Source of the DNA: Capitella teleta
Lineage: Eukaryota; Annelida; Polychaeta; Capitellidae
Assembly (NCBI GenBank): GCA_000328365.1
Contig: KB305379.1
Location: forward strand, 70,857 to 134,856
Direction: 5' to 3'
DNA: 64,000 bases
Of the stretch, positions 1-17,312 are shown one piece after another. Both the position numbers and the translations under genes were made by a program. A model generated the notes under the pieces. The model was not told the origin of the DNA and did not search any database. It worked only from the letters and a program-made list of their open reading frames with translations. Position 1 is the stretch's first letter; each line of letters opens with the position of its first letter.

Positions 1-270
1 TGTAAACACACATTTATATTGAAAGTTTTACTTTTATCCATTTTATTTTCAAATCTTTTTTAATTTAATCACAATGGATTTGATAATAAATTTGTGAATA
101 TTTTTTTTTTTTTTTTTTTTAATATTTTTTAGAATCTTTCATTCAGTGATGTCATATCTTGAAAGGTCGAAAGGTGAACGGTCGTGAAAGCAAGGGCACG
201 TGTGAGCCACATATGGAGCACGTCAAATATAGTTCCGCGTATTATATGGGTTGGTATGTGGCACTACAGT
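1..270. other. AT-rich spacer, nothing recognised
   Basis: AT-rich sequence with a T run near 100-120. No coding or RNA feature is visible. Confidence 0.5.
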
Positions 271-545
271 TTATATTTGGGAAAGCTTGTGAGAGAGACG
301 GTTGCTATATAGCTTGAACATGAAGCAGGCGAGGACGAAATTTCGGCGATGTCCTAATGATGTGACGTTGAGGGCTGCGTAGTCAGCGTCCGTGATGTGA
401 TGAGTTCGAGGGAGGGTGAGAATGATCCGTATGGCTCTGCGTTGTTGGCTTTCTAATAGCCCAGTGTGTGTGGCTGTGGGGGCGGCCCAAACAGGAGAGG
501 TGTACTCGAGATGCGGCATCACATCGATGTCGTAAATACGTTATG
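271..545 (-). mobile_element. LINE reverse transcriptase, C-terminal fragment
   Basis: The minus strand encodes about 83 residues with the pattern of the region after the RT domain of non-LTR retrotransposons: a LEYTSPVWAA start, then LLESQQRRAIRIIL, then LGHRRNFVLACFMFKLY. This series (LEY..PVW, LE..Q.RA.RII, L..RR) is typical of CR1/Jockey-group LINEs. No start codon or remaining RT motifs are present, so it is a dead 3' fragment. Clade assignment is inferred. Confidence 0.65.
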
Positions 546-877
546 ATTCATGTTGTTCATCCGATGAACCTGCAATGTTAAGAAATAGGGATCTGACGGG
601 GATCCCCAAAATAGTTCTATATAACCAAAAGTTTTATATATCAGAGTTCGTAATAGCGAGCTTTGACTGTACATGTGTACTTCAATGACAAGTTCAAAGA
701 TGCCAATCAAAAAGGAACATTTAAGCTTGTGGGTGACTTAATTGCTACATTCTGAAGATAAGCACTCTATGCCATCTAATTCCTGAAGAAGACCTTGCCC
801 AAGCTTTTAATGACATAACATCTAAAGTTCGTCAAATTCGCATGGATCTGGATAAGAGTACATGATTCCCAACTGAT
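546..877. other. spacer between two LINE fragments
   Basis: No open frame or RNA structure that I can support. It may be decayed LINE sequence, since both flanks are LINE pieces of opposite orientation. Confidence 0.4.
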
Positions 878-1320
878 GTGAAGTCATGGCGGAGGTGTTC
901 TGATTCTCCACAACTGAAGAGATTTAGACCCCAGACAGTAGAAGAGGATAGAGAGATAATCAAAGGATGTCCTCCAAAGACATGCACATTGGATTCCATA
1001 CCAACTGTGCGTTTAAAGAATGAAGAAGTTTTAAATTCGACTTTACCAATGCTTACCCGGATAATCAATTTATCCCTCGAATCAGGGATCGTCCCTGAAG
1101 GCTTCAAACGAGCAGTTGTTACGCCTATATTGAAAAAGCCGGACTTGGATGTAAATGAGCTCAAAAATTACCGTTCAATATCGAACATCGGCATCTCTTC
1201 AAAAGTCTAGGAAAAAGTCGTTGCCAAGGAGCTAACGTCATATATGGCAAACAACCAACTTGACGATCTCATGCAATCACCTGACAAAAAAGAGACAAGC
1301 AAGGAAACTGCCCTACTATA
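878..1320 (+). mobile_element. LINE reverse transcriptase fragment (CR1/L2-like)
   Basis: The plus strand reads through the N-terminal RT region of a CR1/L2-like LINE. Visible are a CTLDSIPTVRLKNEE stretch, IINLSLESGIVPEGFKRA, TPILKKPDLD, LKNYRSISNIG and, after one in-frame stop (1208-1210), EKVVAKEL and a KETALL stretch like the family STETALL. The fragment runs into the N gap at 1321, so its 3' limit is unknown. It is degenerate and has no role in the downstream cyclase gene. Confidence 0.75.
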
Positions 1321-1558
1321 NNNNNNNNNNNNNNNNNNNNNNNNNNNNNNNNNNNNNNNNNNNNNNNNNNNNNNNNNNNNNNNNNNNNNNNNNNNNNNNN
1401 NNNNNNNNNNNNNNNNNNNNNNNNNNNNNNNNNNNNNNNNNNNNNNNNNNNNNNNNNNNNNNNNNNNNNNNNNNNNNNNNNNNNNNNNNNNNNNNNNNNN
1501 NNNNNNNNNNNNNNNNNNNNNNNNNNNNNNNNNNNNNNNNNNNNNNNNNNNNNNNNNN
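1321..1558. other. assembly gap (238 N)
   Basis: Unresolved bases. The end of the LINE and any 5' exon or promoter of the guanylyl cyclase gene may lie in it. Confidence 0.99.
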
Positions 1559-1625
1559 AACCGTCACACTGAGCAACCATCTTGTTCACCCAGAACACAT
1601 CACTGCACGTGGTGCTCTTGGAAAT

Positions 1626-9501
<7,876 letters not shown>

Positions 9502-11498
9502 CTTCTTGGAAATTCAAAACTGAACCTATTTGGCATCTAACAGCAATGTTCCTGTGTTGGACCTTGGGGTTCTGCCTTGTTATGGGACATCGTCGGCTGG
9601 GAATCAGACTGTTAGAAATCCGCTAATCCCGCGTCTGAAAAAAAAATGATTATCAAAGTTTGAGCTCAGGTAACTCTACGATTCAGTGAAACGCTCACAT
9701 GGCTAAAATTTGTGAAACCCATGTTAATACGTACATGAACCATAGTTCAGTAATTACTATAGCAATCACACAGTGTGTTTTCACTGTGTTTACATTAGAG
9801 ATGTATGAGTCACTACTTCGGTAATTAATACGGACTTAGTGGATTTAGGCCTGTAAGCTCGTCTTCATTTCATTGCTTCAGCTAAGTTATATTTTAGGCG
9901 GTATAATATGGTTAAATCACTCGGAAGTCAACGTAATCGGGTATAAAATCATCATCGTGACTCTGGAGTTCATGTAACCACGCTCGGCTTCTCCTTAATG
10001 GAATATCCAGAATTGACCGACCATTTCAAATCCGAGCATATTCTCTCTTGGTGATCCATTTAGATTATACTATTGATGCATTCTAAAAGATCACTCACTC
10101 CAACTGTGCCTTCTATGCACCAGTCAATGAGCGTAGCCCATTGAGTCAGGTGATCACGTGAGCGAGGACATTGTGATTTTAACTCAAGCTGAAACAGTAA
10201 CATGCATGAATACTTGTTGCCTTAATTGCTGCTCTTAATTTTTTTTTTTCGTTCTTCTCTTTTTCACTTTCATTTCTATCTTGTTAACAGACTTGATTCG
10301 TTGAAATAAACATTGTATAATTATGTGCATATATCCAACAACAAGTCCATTATACAGTACCTTATTTGGAGAGACACAAACAGACCCCAGTAATGCTATA
10401 TTGGTTTGAGGTAGTGTACTCCTTATTGAGTGAGCAATGTAGTGACCACCTAGAGTTTTAATTTCAACGACCTATTTTGATTCATATAGTTATTCCTGGA
10501 TCAAGAGACCATCACTTGGGCATGCAAATATTACGCGTTTCTTGTACTCAGTCACATATTATGTCTAGTTTGCTCAATTGCACGATGGTATTAGGAGTAA
10601 TATTCAAAAACTCACTAAAGTCAGGAGCTTGAAGACAAACATGTCTTAGGAAACTTAAGGTAATACATATTTTCGATGTTGTATGAAAAAAAAAATGTGT
10701 TTGAACTTCAATATTCACTACTACTGGTATTTTTAATTCTAATGGTTGTATGATATGCAAAACAAAAATGTGTATTTATATTTCAATGTTCTTAAAGATT
10801 CATAATGGCATTTAAAATTTTGCCTGATATGTTTCTATGAGATTATGTAAAGAACATGGTTCCTGCAGGGACTCCTTTTCGAGCTGTATGTATTTGCCTA
10901 ACCCTAACCCCTATTTGTAGTGGTTATTATTCAGTATTGTTAGATTATTGAGACGTTGGAACTTTTACATTTTTTTTTTCTTACCTAATAAAATGCACAT
11001 ATGTACTCCGTGCTTTCAAAAACAGTTGTACCTTCTTGTTCATTCTTGTAGTTAGTTATTGAGTATTTCTTATCATAACGTCATTTCCTGAACCACGCTC
11101 TACAAGTGGCCGTGTAGGGGCCTACAAAAACGCTTAATATTTGCATGGACAAGGGATATTTCACGGACCCAGGGTCACGATCTAAATCAAATGAGACAAT
11201 TAAATTAAACTTCTATAGAGATCACCCAGATCGATCAATAAGGGATATGACACATTACAAATTTTTCTTATTTTAACAAGCGATTTTCTAGGACACCTAC
11301 CACGTTTCTCATCCTGAAACAGTAAAAAGGTCAGCCAGAGTGCACCACCCGTGCGCTTTTGTTTCGTAAACAACAGAGATGTCCTTTTATGGCGAAGATG
11401 CTCTGCTCTGATTGGCTGAAATCGATAGCTTCACGAGGGGAACGGGACCAATCAGCCATCAGCCAAACCAAGCCATCAGCTGACGTTTGCCTCCTATA
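9502..11498. other. spacer after the guanylyl cyclase gene
   Basis: AT-rich, no supported coding region. A plus-strand AATAAA at 10305-10310 could be a polyadenylation signal, but it is about 800 bp past the stop and unsupported otherwise. Confidence 0.4.
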
Positions 11499-12262
11499 CA
11501 GTCATTTGCATAAATTTAAGACCACTTTGTCAGAATGCGTTTTTAGTTATTATATGGAGTCTGTGAGTCAATTTTCATGATTAAAAAAAGAAGGAAACAG
11601 GAAAATAATATACTTCTTAAGAAACTTTAATTATAATGACAATAGAACAATATAAACATTTGTGAATTATCCATTTCAGTACTTGGTGTGTCCACCTTTG
11701 CTTGATAGAACGGATTGGATTCTACGAGGCATGCTTCTGATCAAGGCATCACAATAGTCAGGGGTGATGTTATCTCGCCAAATCTTCTCTATTACACTCC
11801 TCAAGTCTTGAGCATTGGATGGGCGTTTCTCAGCAACTTTGTCCTTCATGTAGCTCCACAAATTCTCGATGGGGTTGAGGTCTGGACTGTTCCCTGGCCA
11901 ATCAAGGAGCTTGATCTTGGCACTCTGGAGATATGTCTTGACAAGCTTGCATCTGTGGCAAGGAGCACCATCTTGCATGAAGATCGAACACTTCTTCTCT
12001 TTCATTTGCTTCTTCAGGCCATCTCTGAGCATATTCTTGTATCTTTCTCCGTTCATGGTCACTTTAGGTGGTAGAAAGTGAAGTCCGGCGGTGCCTTTGC
12101 TAGTGATTCCTCCCCAAATCATCTGACTGGGTGGATGTTTCATCGTGGATATGGTGTATTTTTCGTCATATCTGGTCCCACGAGGTCTCCTGACATGGCT
12201 GTGACGAACAGTAAACTGTTGGAAGGTAGATTCATCGGAAAACATGACCTGGTCCAGTCTGA
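11499..12262 (-). mobile_element. Tc1-family transposon, 5'-truncated by an assembly gap
   Basis: Cut-and-paste DNA transposon. The minus strand encodes 189 uninterrupted residues of the catalytic half of a Tc1 transposase (11676-12245). Catalytic triad: D in FSDEST, D in MQDGAP and E in NPIENLW, with exactly 34 residues between the last two, the DD34E signature of Tc1. The left end looks intact: a TA dinucleotide (11497-11498) is followed by CAGTCATTTGCATAAATTTA, a typical Tc1 terminal repeat. The DNA-binding N-terminus and right terminal repeat are lost in or beyond the gap at 12263; no matching inverted repeat is visible after it. The clean frame suggests a young insertion. Confidence 0.9.
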
Positions 12263-12312
12263 NNNNNNNNNNNNNNNNNNNNNNNNNNNNNNNNNNNNNN
12301 NNNNNNNNNNNN
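12263..12312. other. assembly gap (50 N)
   Basis: A round 50-N gap, probably of unknown true size, which truncates the Tc1 transposon. Confidence 0.98.
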
Positions 12313-12997
12313 TTAAAGGTTCGTAATGAAAGATTTTACGCGAATATTTTGCTATTTTGAAGACAGTTTTTGAAATCCGGTCATCAACAATTTTATTATA
12401 TTTCATGAAATACTAGGCATAATAGCTTCAAACTTCTCCACAAATTACCTCATCTATTCTTATACACATATGTGAGATAATAAATGGTGCTTGTTGCTCT
12501 TTTTTTTTTAAGTTATGACCATTTTAGTTACCCTACCCCCCTAATGGTAAACTGGATGTTTTATTCAGCTCCTGATGTAGGAAATGAACCATTCGTATAG
12601 TCCTGGTAAAAATTCTACATATTATGCATCTTTAGAAAGCTTATGGCCTCAGAAATACGAAAATTATTTTGGAAATAAATTTGGAGGACATTTCGGCGGC
12701 CATTTTGGATTTTCTATAATGGCCGCCACCGAGCATCTGATACAAGCCATTTCGACACCTAGGTAAATTACAGGAGTAATTTTGTTGTCTAAACCTACTA
12801 AACCATACACCAGTGACTCACTCAGAGTGTTTAATCTCCATAAAAAATCGTGAAATTAACCGGAAATTACTGTCATCTTCTTTTTCATCGCTCTGTCGGC
12901 GGAGTTTAAGTTCGAATCAGGTTGAGATAATTCATATAGAAACCGGCATACATTTCAGCATCAGAGGTCTTCCAGGCGGTCGGAGCAGGATTCCCCT
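12313..12997. other. spacer, possibly part of the CXC-gene repeat
   Basis: No supported gene. A GGCGGCCATTTTGG-type stretch occurs twice near 12696-12730 in opposite senses. I cannot assign it. Confidence 0.3.
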
Positions 12998-13399
12998 TCA
13001 CAATGACACCACGTGGATGAGCAATTGAGTCCAAGTTATTTTACAGCCGCAGCTCTTCATACATTGCGTTTTACAGCCGCATGCCACCATTTTAAGCACA
13101 TTCTCAGCGACAACTCTTTTTGTGGTTTCTACAGGTGCCAAAATCCCATCACCGATCTGCCAACCCCATGCTGTTGCATCAACCATCTTCCCACGCCAAG
13201 TCTGTACCTGATGATAGGCACGCAGGGAATGCTGAGCAGCAGCAGCGCTAGTTGGTGGCAGAGATTCGAGTTTTATGGTGGAGGTCAATGCAGATTTCTC
13301 TATGGCCTGCTTGTATTTGTAGTGTCTTAGTTTGTCGAGTGTAAACCCAAGTTTGTTAGAACCATAGAGTTTTAAGAGGAATTCTTCTCTACCAAGCAA
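12998..13399 (-). pseudogene. fragment of a repeated gene with a CXC-like cysteine motif
   Basis: The minus frame encodes about 133 residues containing YGSNKLGFTLDKLRHY, LPPTSAAAAQHSLRAYHQ, VQTW, ATAWGW, ILAPVETTK and a cysteine cluster CGCKTQCMKSCGCK. This series (ALPPT.AA..HSLR.Y.QVQ.W, then WGW, then a CXC/TSO1-like cysteine motif) recurs in uncharacterised, transposon-like multicopy proteins of invertebrates. The C-terminal cysteine motif is cut short and no start is visible, so this is a fragment. The function of the family is unknown to me. Confidence 0.5.
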
Positions 13400-13669
13400 G
13401 TCGACATAATCTTCTGGTCAGCTGGAGTCATATTTCGTCAAACCAGATTAACGATCGGCAGTTATTGTGTCGTTTGAGGCAAAACACTCGTCTGAGGTTT
13501 TTCATGACCAGAGACATTATGATGTTTGTTCGTGCGTTATGATCTTTTGGGTATCGCTCTCTTGTGCGTTCTGACTGAGTTGAAAACGTAAAAGAAACCG
13601 ATGTTCCTTGCGGTTAAATTGAATTTCATATCGACCTTTTAGACCAGAAGGATAGACATTGATCTTCAT

Positions 13670-14294
13670 CTAATGGTTGATAACTCTTTTTTTTTTCCGG
13701 AACTGAGTGGGGATTCCAATGCACAATGTGACGAAGTGCATTAAGTTCAAATGTCTGTGCTGCATGCAATGACTGGCGAGGTATAACAAGATGGGAGTAT
13801 GATTCATGAAAATGATTTGGGTGAGCTTATATAGAAAAATGATTGCAAGGTATTTGTGGATGTCTGAGATTTTCAAAATATTTAGATCGCGAGAGAGGGT
13901 GGTATAGTGTGGTTTTAAGAATTAAGCGAACTGTATTTTTCTCGAAGCAAAGCAAGTCGATTGATCAGAAGTCGAGTATCGTCAGTGCGCATTACTGGGA
14001 AAGTGTGTTTTATCTAATTAAGTCATTTATATAAATAAAGAAGAGCAAGGGCCCCGGGATGCTTCCCTGAGATACTCCACACGCAGCTTTGAACCTTGAG
14101 ACATACCTGTCTCAAAGCCTTGCTAGTCTTACTTACGATTTATTTATACAAACTGCGCATGACCTCTTAAATAAGATTTGAACGACGACAGATTTAAACA
14201 TCGAACGCCTTAATAATCTAGCTTTTCCAATGAAATTGCATGGTCCACGGTATCGAATGCTTTCTTCAGATCAATGGAAACCATTCCAAGTGAA
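13670..14294 (-). mobile_element. degenerate LINE reverse transcriptase (minus strand)
   Basis: Two RT signatures are legible on the minus strand: MVSIDLKKAFDTVDHAISL (motif A) at about 14225-14290 and CGVSQGSIPGPLLFFIYIND (motif B/C region) at about 14030-14085. Stops and shifts lie between them. Downstream, to about 13670, is a C-terminal-like stretch. A dead LINE of the Jockey/CR1 type by motif style. Confidence 0.7.
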
Positions 14295-14296
14295 GT

Positions 14297-14530
14297 GTCC
14301 AAGGACGTATCATGTTCACTATATACCCACTGGCTCTCGGTGCCATTGCCCGATTACATTCTCTGGATGCTCATTTCTACGCAGAAGATACCCAGTTGTA
14401 TGATTCTTTCGACTGCACTGAAGATCCCTCTGGAGTAATAGCAAAACTTGAACCTACTAAAGATCCATTAAGGATTATTGAATAATGGATGGCTGCAAAT
14501 CTCTAGAGAATGAAGGACAACACGACGGAA
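14297..14530 (+). mobile_element. LINE reverse transcriptase fragment (CR1/L2-like), plus strand
   Basis: Plus-strand frame reads VQGRIMFTIYPLALGAI and HFYAEDTQLYDSFD, matching the family QGS.LGPLLFTIYT...HFYADDTQLY motif. The catalytic YADD has become YAED. It abuts the oppositely oriented LINE piece within a few bases. Confidence 0.75.
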
Positions 14531-14745
14531 GTGATGTGTTTTATTAACCCTTGAGCTGTGATTGTCTCTCCCGAGGAAACGTCATCAAAGCACTCTGCTA
14601 AGCAGCATAAAAACTTATGATATGCACTGAAGTCAACTTCAAAAGTAATTGAATCACGTGAGCTTAGTCTACGTTACGGAGAACAGCACGTGCAATATAT
14701 GCATGGCAACATATAAACAATGACGAAGGAGAGCAAAGCAACACA

Positions 14746-15708
14746 ATGGAGGTGACCACGGAATACGCAACAACGGAGGATGTTCCTGTGGGAGATTCCA
14801 CTGGTCGTATCGTTCTGATTATGGCTGGCTGTGTGGTTAGTATACTAGGGGTTCTGACCAATGTGCTACTTTTGCTGACCTACATCAAACATCCAGAGCT
14901 GCAGAATCCAACAAATATCCTTTTGATCAATCAGAGCATAGCTGACCTGATAACATGCGGGCTGGCTCCACTATATTATTCACTGAGTCACACTGAAGTT
15001 GGAAGAGAGTTGGCGCTGAAATACAAGTACCTGTGCCTCTTGACACTATGTGCCATAGTGCTCTCACTCTGGGCTTCACTGTTTACTTTGTTGTCGCTCA
15101 GTTTTGATCGCATGATCAACATCAAATTTCCTTTCCACTACGCAAGATTGGCGACGGAACCCGTCGTCAAACGCTTCACAATTGCTCTGTGGATTGCAAT
15201 GGTTGGAGTGGTCAGTCTCCCGCTGCTCGGACTCAACACCTGGCGGGCTGGTCAGGCATGCTCAGCGTTCACCGCTTTTCCCAAGATTTACTTTATCAAC
15301 TTTTTCCTCCTTACTTCGTTCATCATTGTCATCTTGGTTGGTGTTCTGAACCTTGTCATATGCGCTGTGGTCATCAATAAGAGGAAGGTCCACCCCAGTG
15401 GCACCGAAACACAGCAATTACAGATGAAATCGCAGTATAAACTGACTAAGATGCTGCTTGTCGTAGTCGGTGTATTTTACGCTTGCTGGGTGCCGTACAT
15501 CTTGATGAACATGATTGCCCTTCTGGGAGTGAAGACTCTACTCGGAGGAATTATACCTGGATGGTTTATCATTCTTCTGGAAGCATCTAAGATCTTGCTC
15601 ACTGTCAGTGGAGCTTTGAATCCACTGATCTACGCTTGGAAAATTCGCGAATTTAGAAGGGCTTTCCAGAAGACTGTCGGCCTGCAGATTGACTCCACCC
15701 AATATTAA
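14746..15708 (+). CDS. orphan rhodopsin-class (class A) GPCR, single exon
   Basis: Seven-transmembrane receptor of 320 residues with no intron. The ATG has A at -3 and G at +4. Helix 1 is about residues 22-46 with GxxxN; helix 2 holds NQSIAD (D67); helix 3 has C97, which can pair with C172 of the second extracellular loop, and ends in DRM (121-123) instead of DRY; helix 6 has CWVP (247-250); helix 7 has NPLIY (292-296). Helix 5 lacks the usual proline. The SLFTLLSLSFDRMINIKFPF stretch resembles the adenosine/melanocortin/cannabinoid/lysophospholipid cluster, so the ligand may be small or lipid-like; this is inference and no ligand can be named. The 31-residue-scale termini are short, with no signal peptide and no N-glycosylation site in the N-terminus. 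Confidence 0.9.
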   Translation: MEVTTEYATTEDVPVGDSTGRIVLIMAGCVVSILGVLTNVLLLLTYIKHPELQNPTNILLINQSIADLITCGLAPLYYSLSHTEVGRELALKYKYLCLLTLCAIVLSLWASLFTLLSLSFDRMINIKFPFHYARLATEPVVKRFTIALWIAMVGVVSLPLLGLNTWRAGQACSAFTAFPKIYFINFFLLTSFIIVILVGVLNLVICAVVINKRKVHPSGTETQQLQMKSQYKLTKMLLVVVGVFYACWVPYILMNMIALLGVKTLLGGIIPGWFIILLEASKILLTVSGALNPLIYAWKIREFRRAFQKTVGLQIDSTQY

Positions 15709-15769
15709 ACAGCGAATTAATTCTTAAGTTGAACTTTGTTCTGATTCCAATCCCACAACATAGAAAGAA

Positions 15770-16260
15770 TTATCTGAAGCAGCTTGATGCATCAAAGGCA
15801 TTTGATCGAGTTTAGCTACTACGCCAAAATATTGAACATTTCCTTGAAGAGAAACTTCTGCCCGATGGCGATGAACCTGATGTCAGTAACATGCACCACG
15901 CAGACGATGGTTGTGAGATGGAGCGGCCACGAATCCCGGAGCTGTAAGAAGGTAGTACAGCAATTAAGGTGCTGTTCTATCACCCGTGCTGTTCTGTGTC
16001 TATATGAAAGAGTTTCTGAAGAACCTGGAGAACACAGAAGTGGGATGCTACATCGGACACCGATATTCGGGAGCCCTTGGCTATGCAGATTATCTTGCCC
16101 CATCTTGTGACGCGATGAAAATAATTATAATAATATGCGGAGAATTCTCAAACCAATTTCATGTAAAATTAAACAGCTCCAAAGGTTTGAGCTTTGGTAC
16201 AGGAGAGAGCAGACTCCTTACCTTGTACAAGGAGTTACAATCCCTTGTGCAACAGTAACT
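15770..16260 (+). mobile_element. LINE reverse transcriptase fragment
   Basis: Immediately after the GPCR, plus-strand frames show KAFDRV (motif A), then QQ.GAVLSPVLFCVYM-like and LENTEVGC.IGHR, then GALGYADYLAPSCDAMK (motif C, YADD decayed to YADY) and FNSSKG-like residues. Frame changes are several. It is a decayed invertebrate LINE; its clade is not assigned. Confidence 0.65.
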
Positions 16261-17300
16261 TTGGCACACTGTCGAAAACAAAACCTGCGGTGCTTCGATA
16301 GTTCATGCAGGCCAAATTGGATTTCTGTAATTCTGCGCCAGACTAGATCAACTTAATTTTAACCATTGTTCCTTCGATGTCACTTGACACTTGCTTCGCA
16401 GGATCTGTACGACATATTATGGCTGTCCGCTTTTGGACTTTAGAGCACTTCACAATTTTACACTTTCTAGAGGAAATGTATCAGAAAGCTTCTCTGACTG
16501 CCTCCACGCACACATCCACGCTTTATTGCACCACTATTCTATTGTTATGACCTCCGAGTTCAATCGGTTTCGAGGTTTGTAAGTTTCATTTCGTTGTGTT
16601 TGATTAACGCAAAGAACCTTTTGAAATTCATTTCCAATCTCACCCTCAATGATCATTAAAACGTAGCCGAAAATTAAGATCCACCATAGCATTCCCTATA
16701 ATTGATTATGCTTGTGTTCTTGACCTTATCGTAAATAGTGAAACATACACACTAAAAGAGAGATTAAGAATGGTGCAGTGCCATTGAAGAGTGTTACACG
16801 GATTATATAATCAGTCAAAATTAGTGTTGAGTCAAATCAACAGCATACCAATGTATTAGTTTACATTTGAAGTTCAATGCCCAATTTTTAAATTTGGTAC
16901 ATCTATTTAGAATGTGTGTATAATATTTCAACAATATTACAATTTTGTACATGCTGGTACTATGACCAAATATATTTGACGTTATGGTTTGACACTATGT
17001 TATAGAGTAACTTTTCTGCATTTATCTTTGACATGTAAAATTAATGGTTGCCATGTTGTGTTAATTATACTACACTCATTAGCATAGTGCCTGTCAATCA
17101 ATCAATTAATCAATCAATCATTAAACTGATTACATTTGTATAGCACAGTTTATACATTTAACATATATTCAAATGCACTTAACGAGAGAAAAAAAGAACA
17201 AAACATAAAAAATTCGATAATTATATTAATGTTGTATGAATCATGCATCTTTTCGTTTTCGGCATGACTACATTTTGCTGATCACATTGTAGGAATACTG
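16261..17300. other. AT-rich spacer
   Basis: No gene seen. A short (CAAT)n run at about 17095-17120 followed by TTTGTATAGCACAG may be the worn tail of a retroposon. Confidence 0.35.
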
Positions 17301-17312
17301 ACTTTTTTTTTT

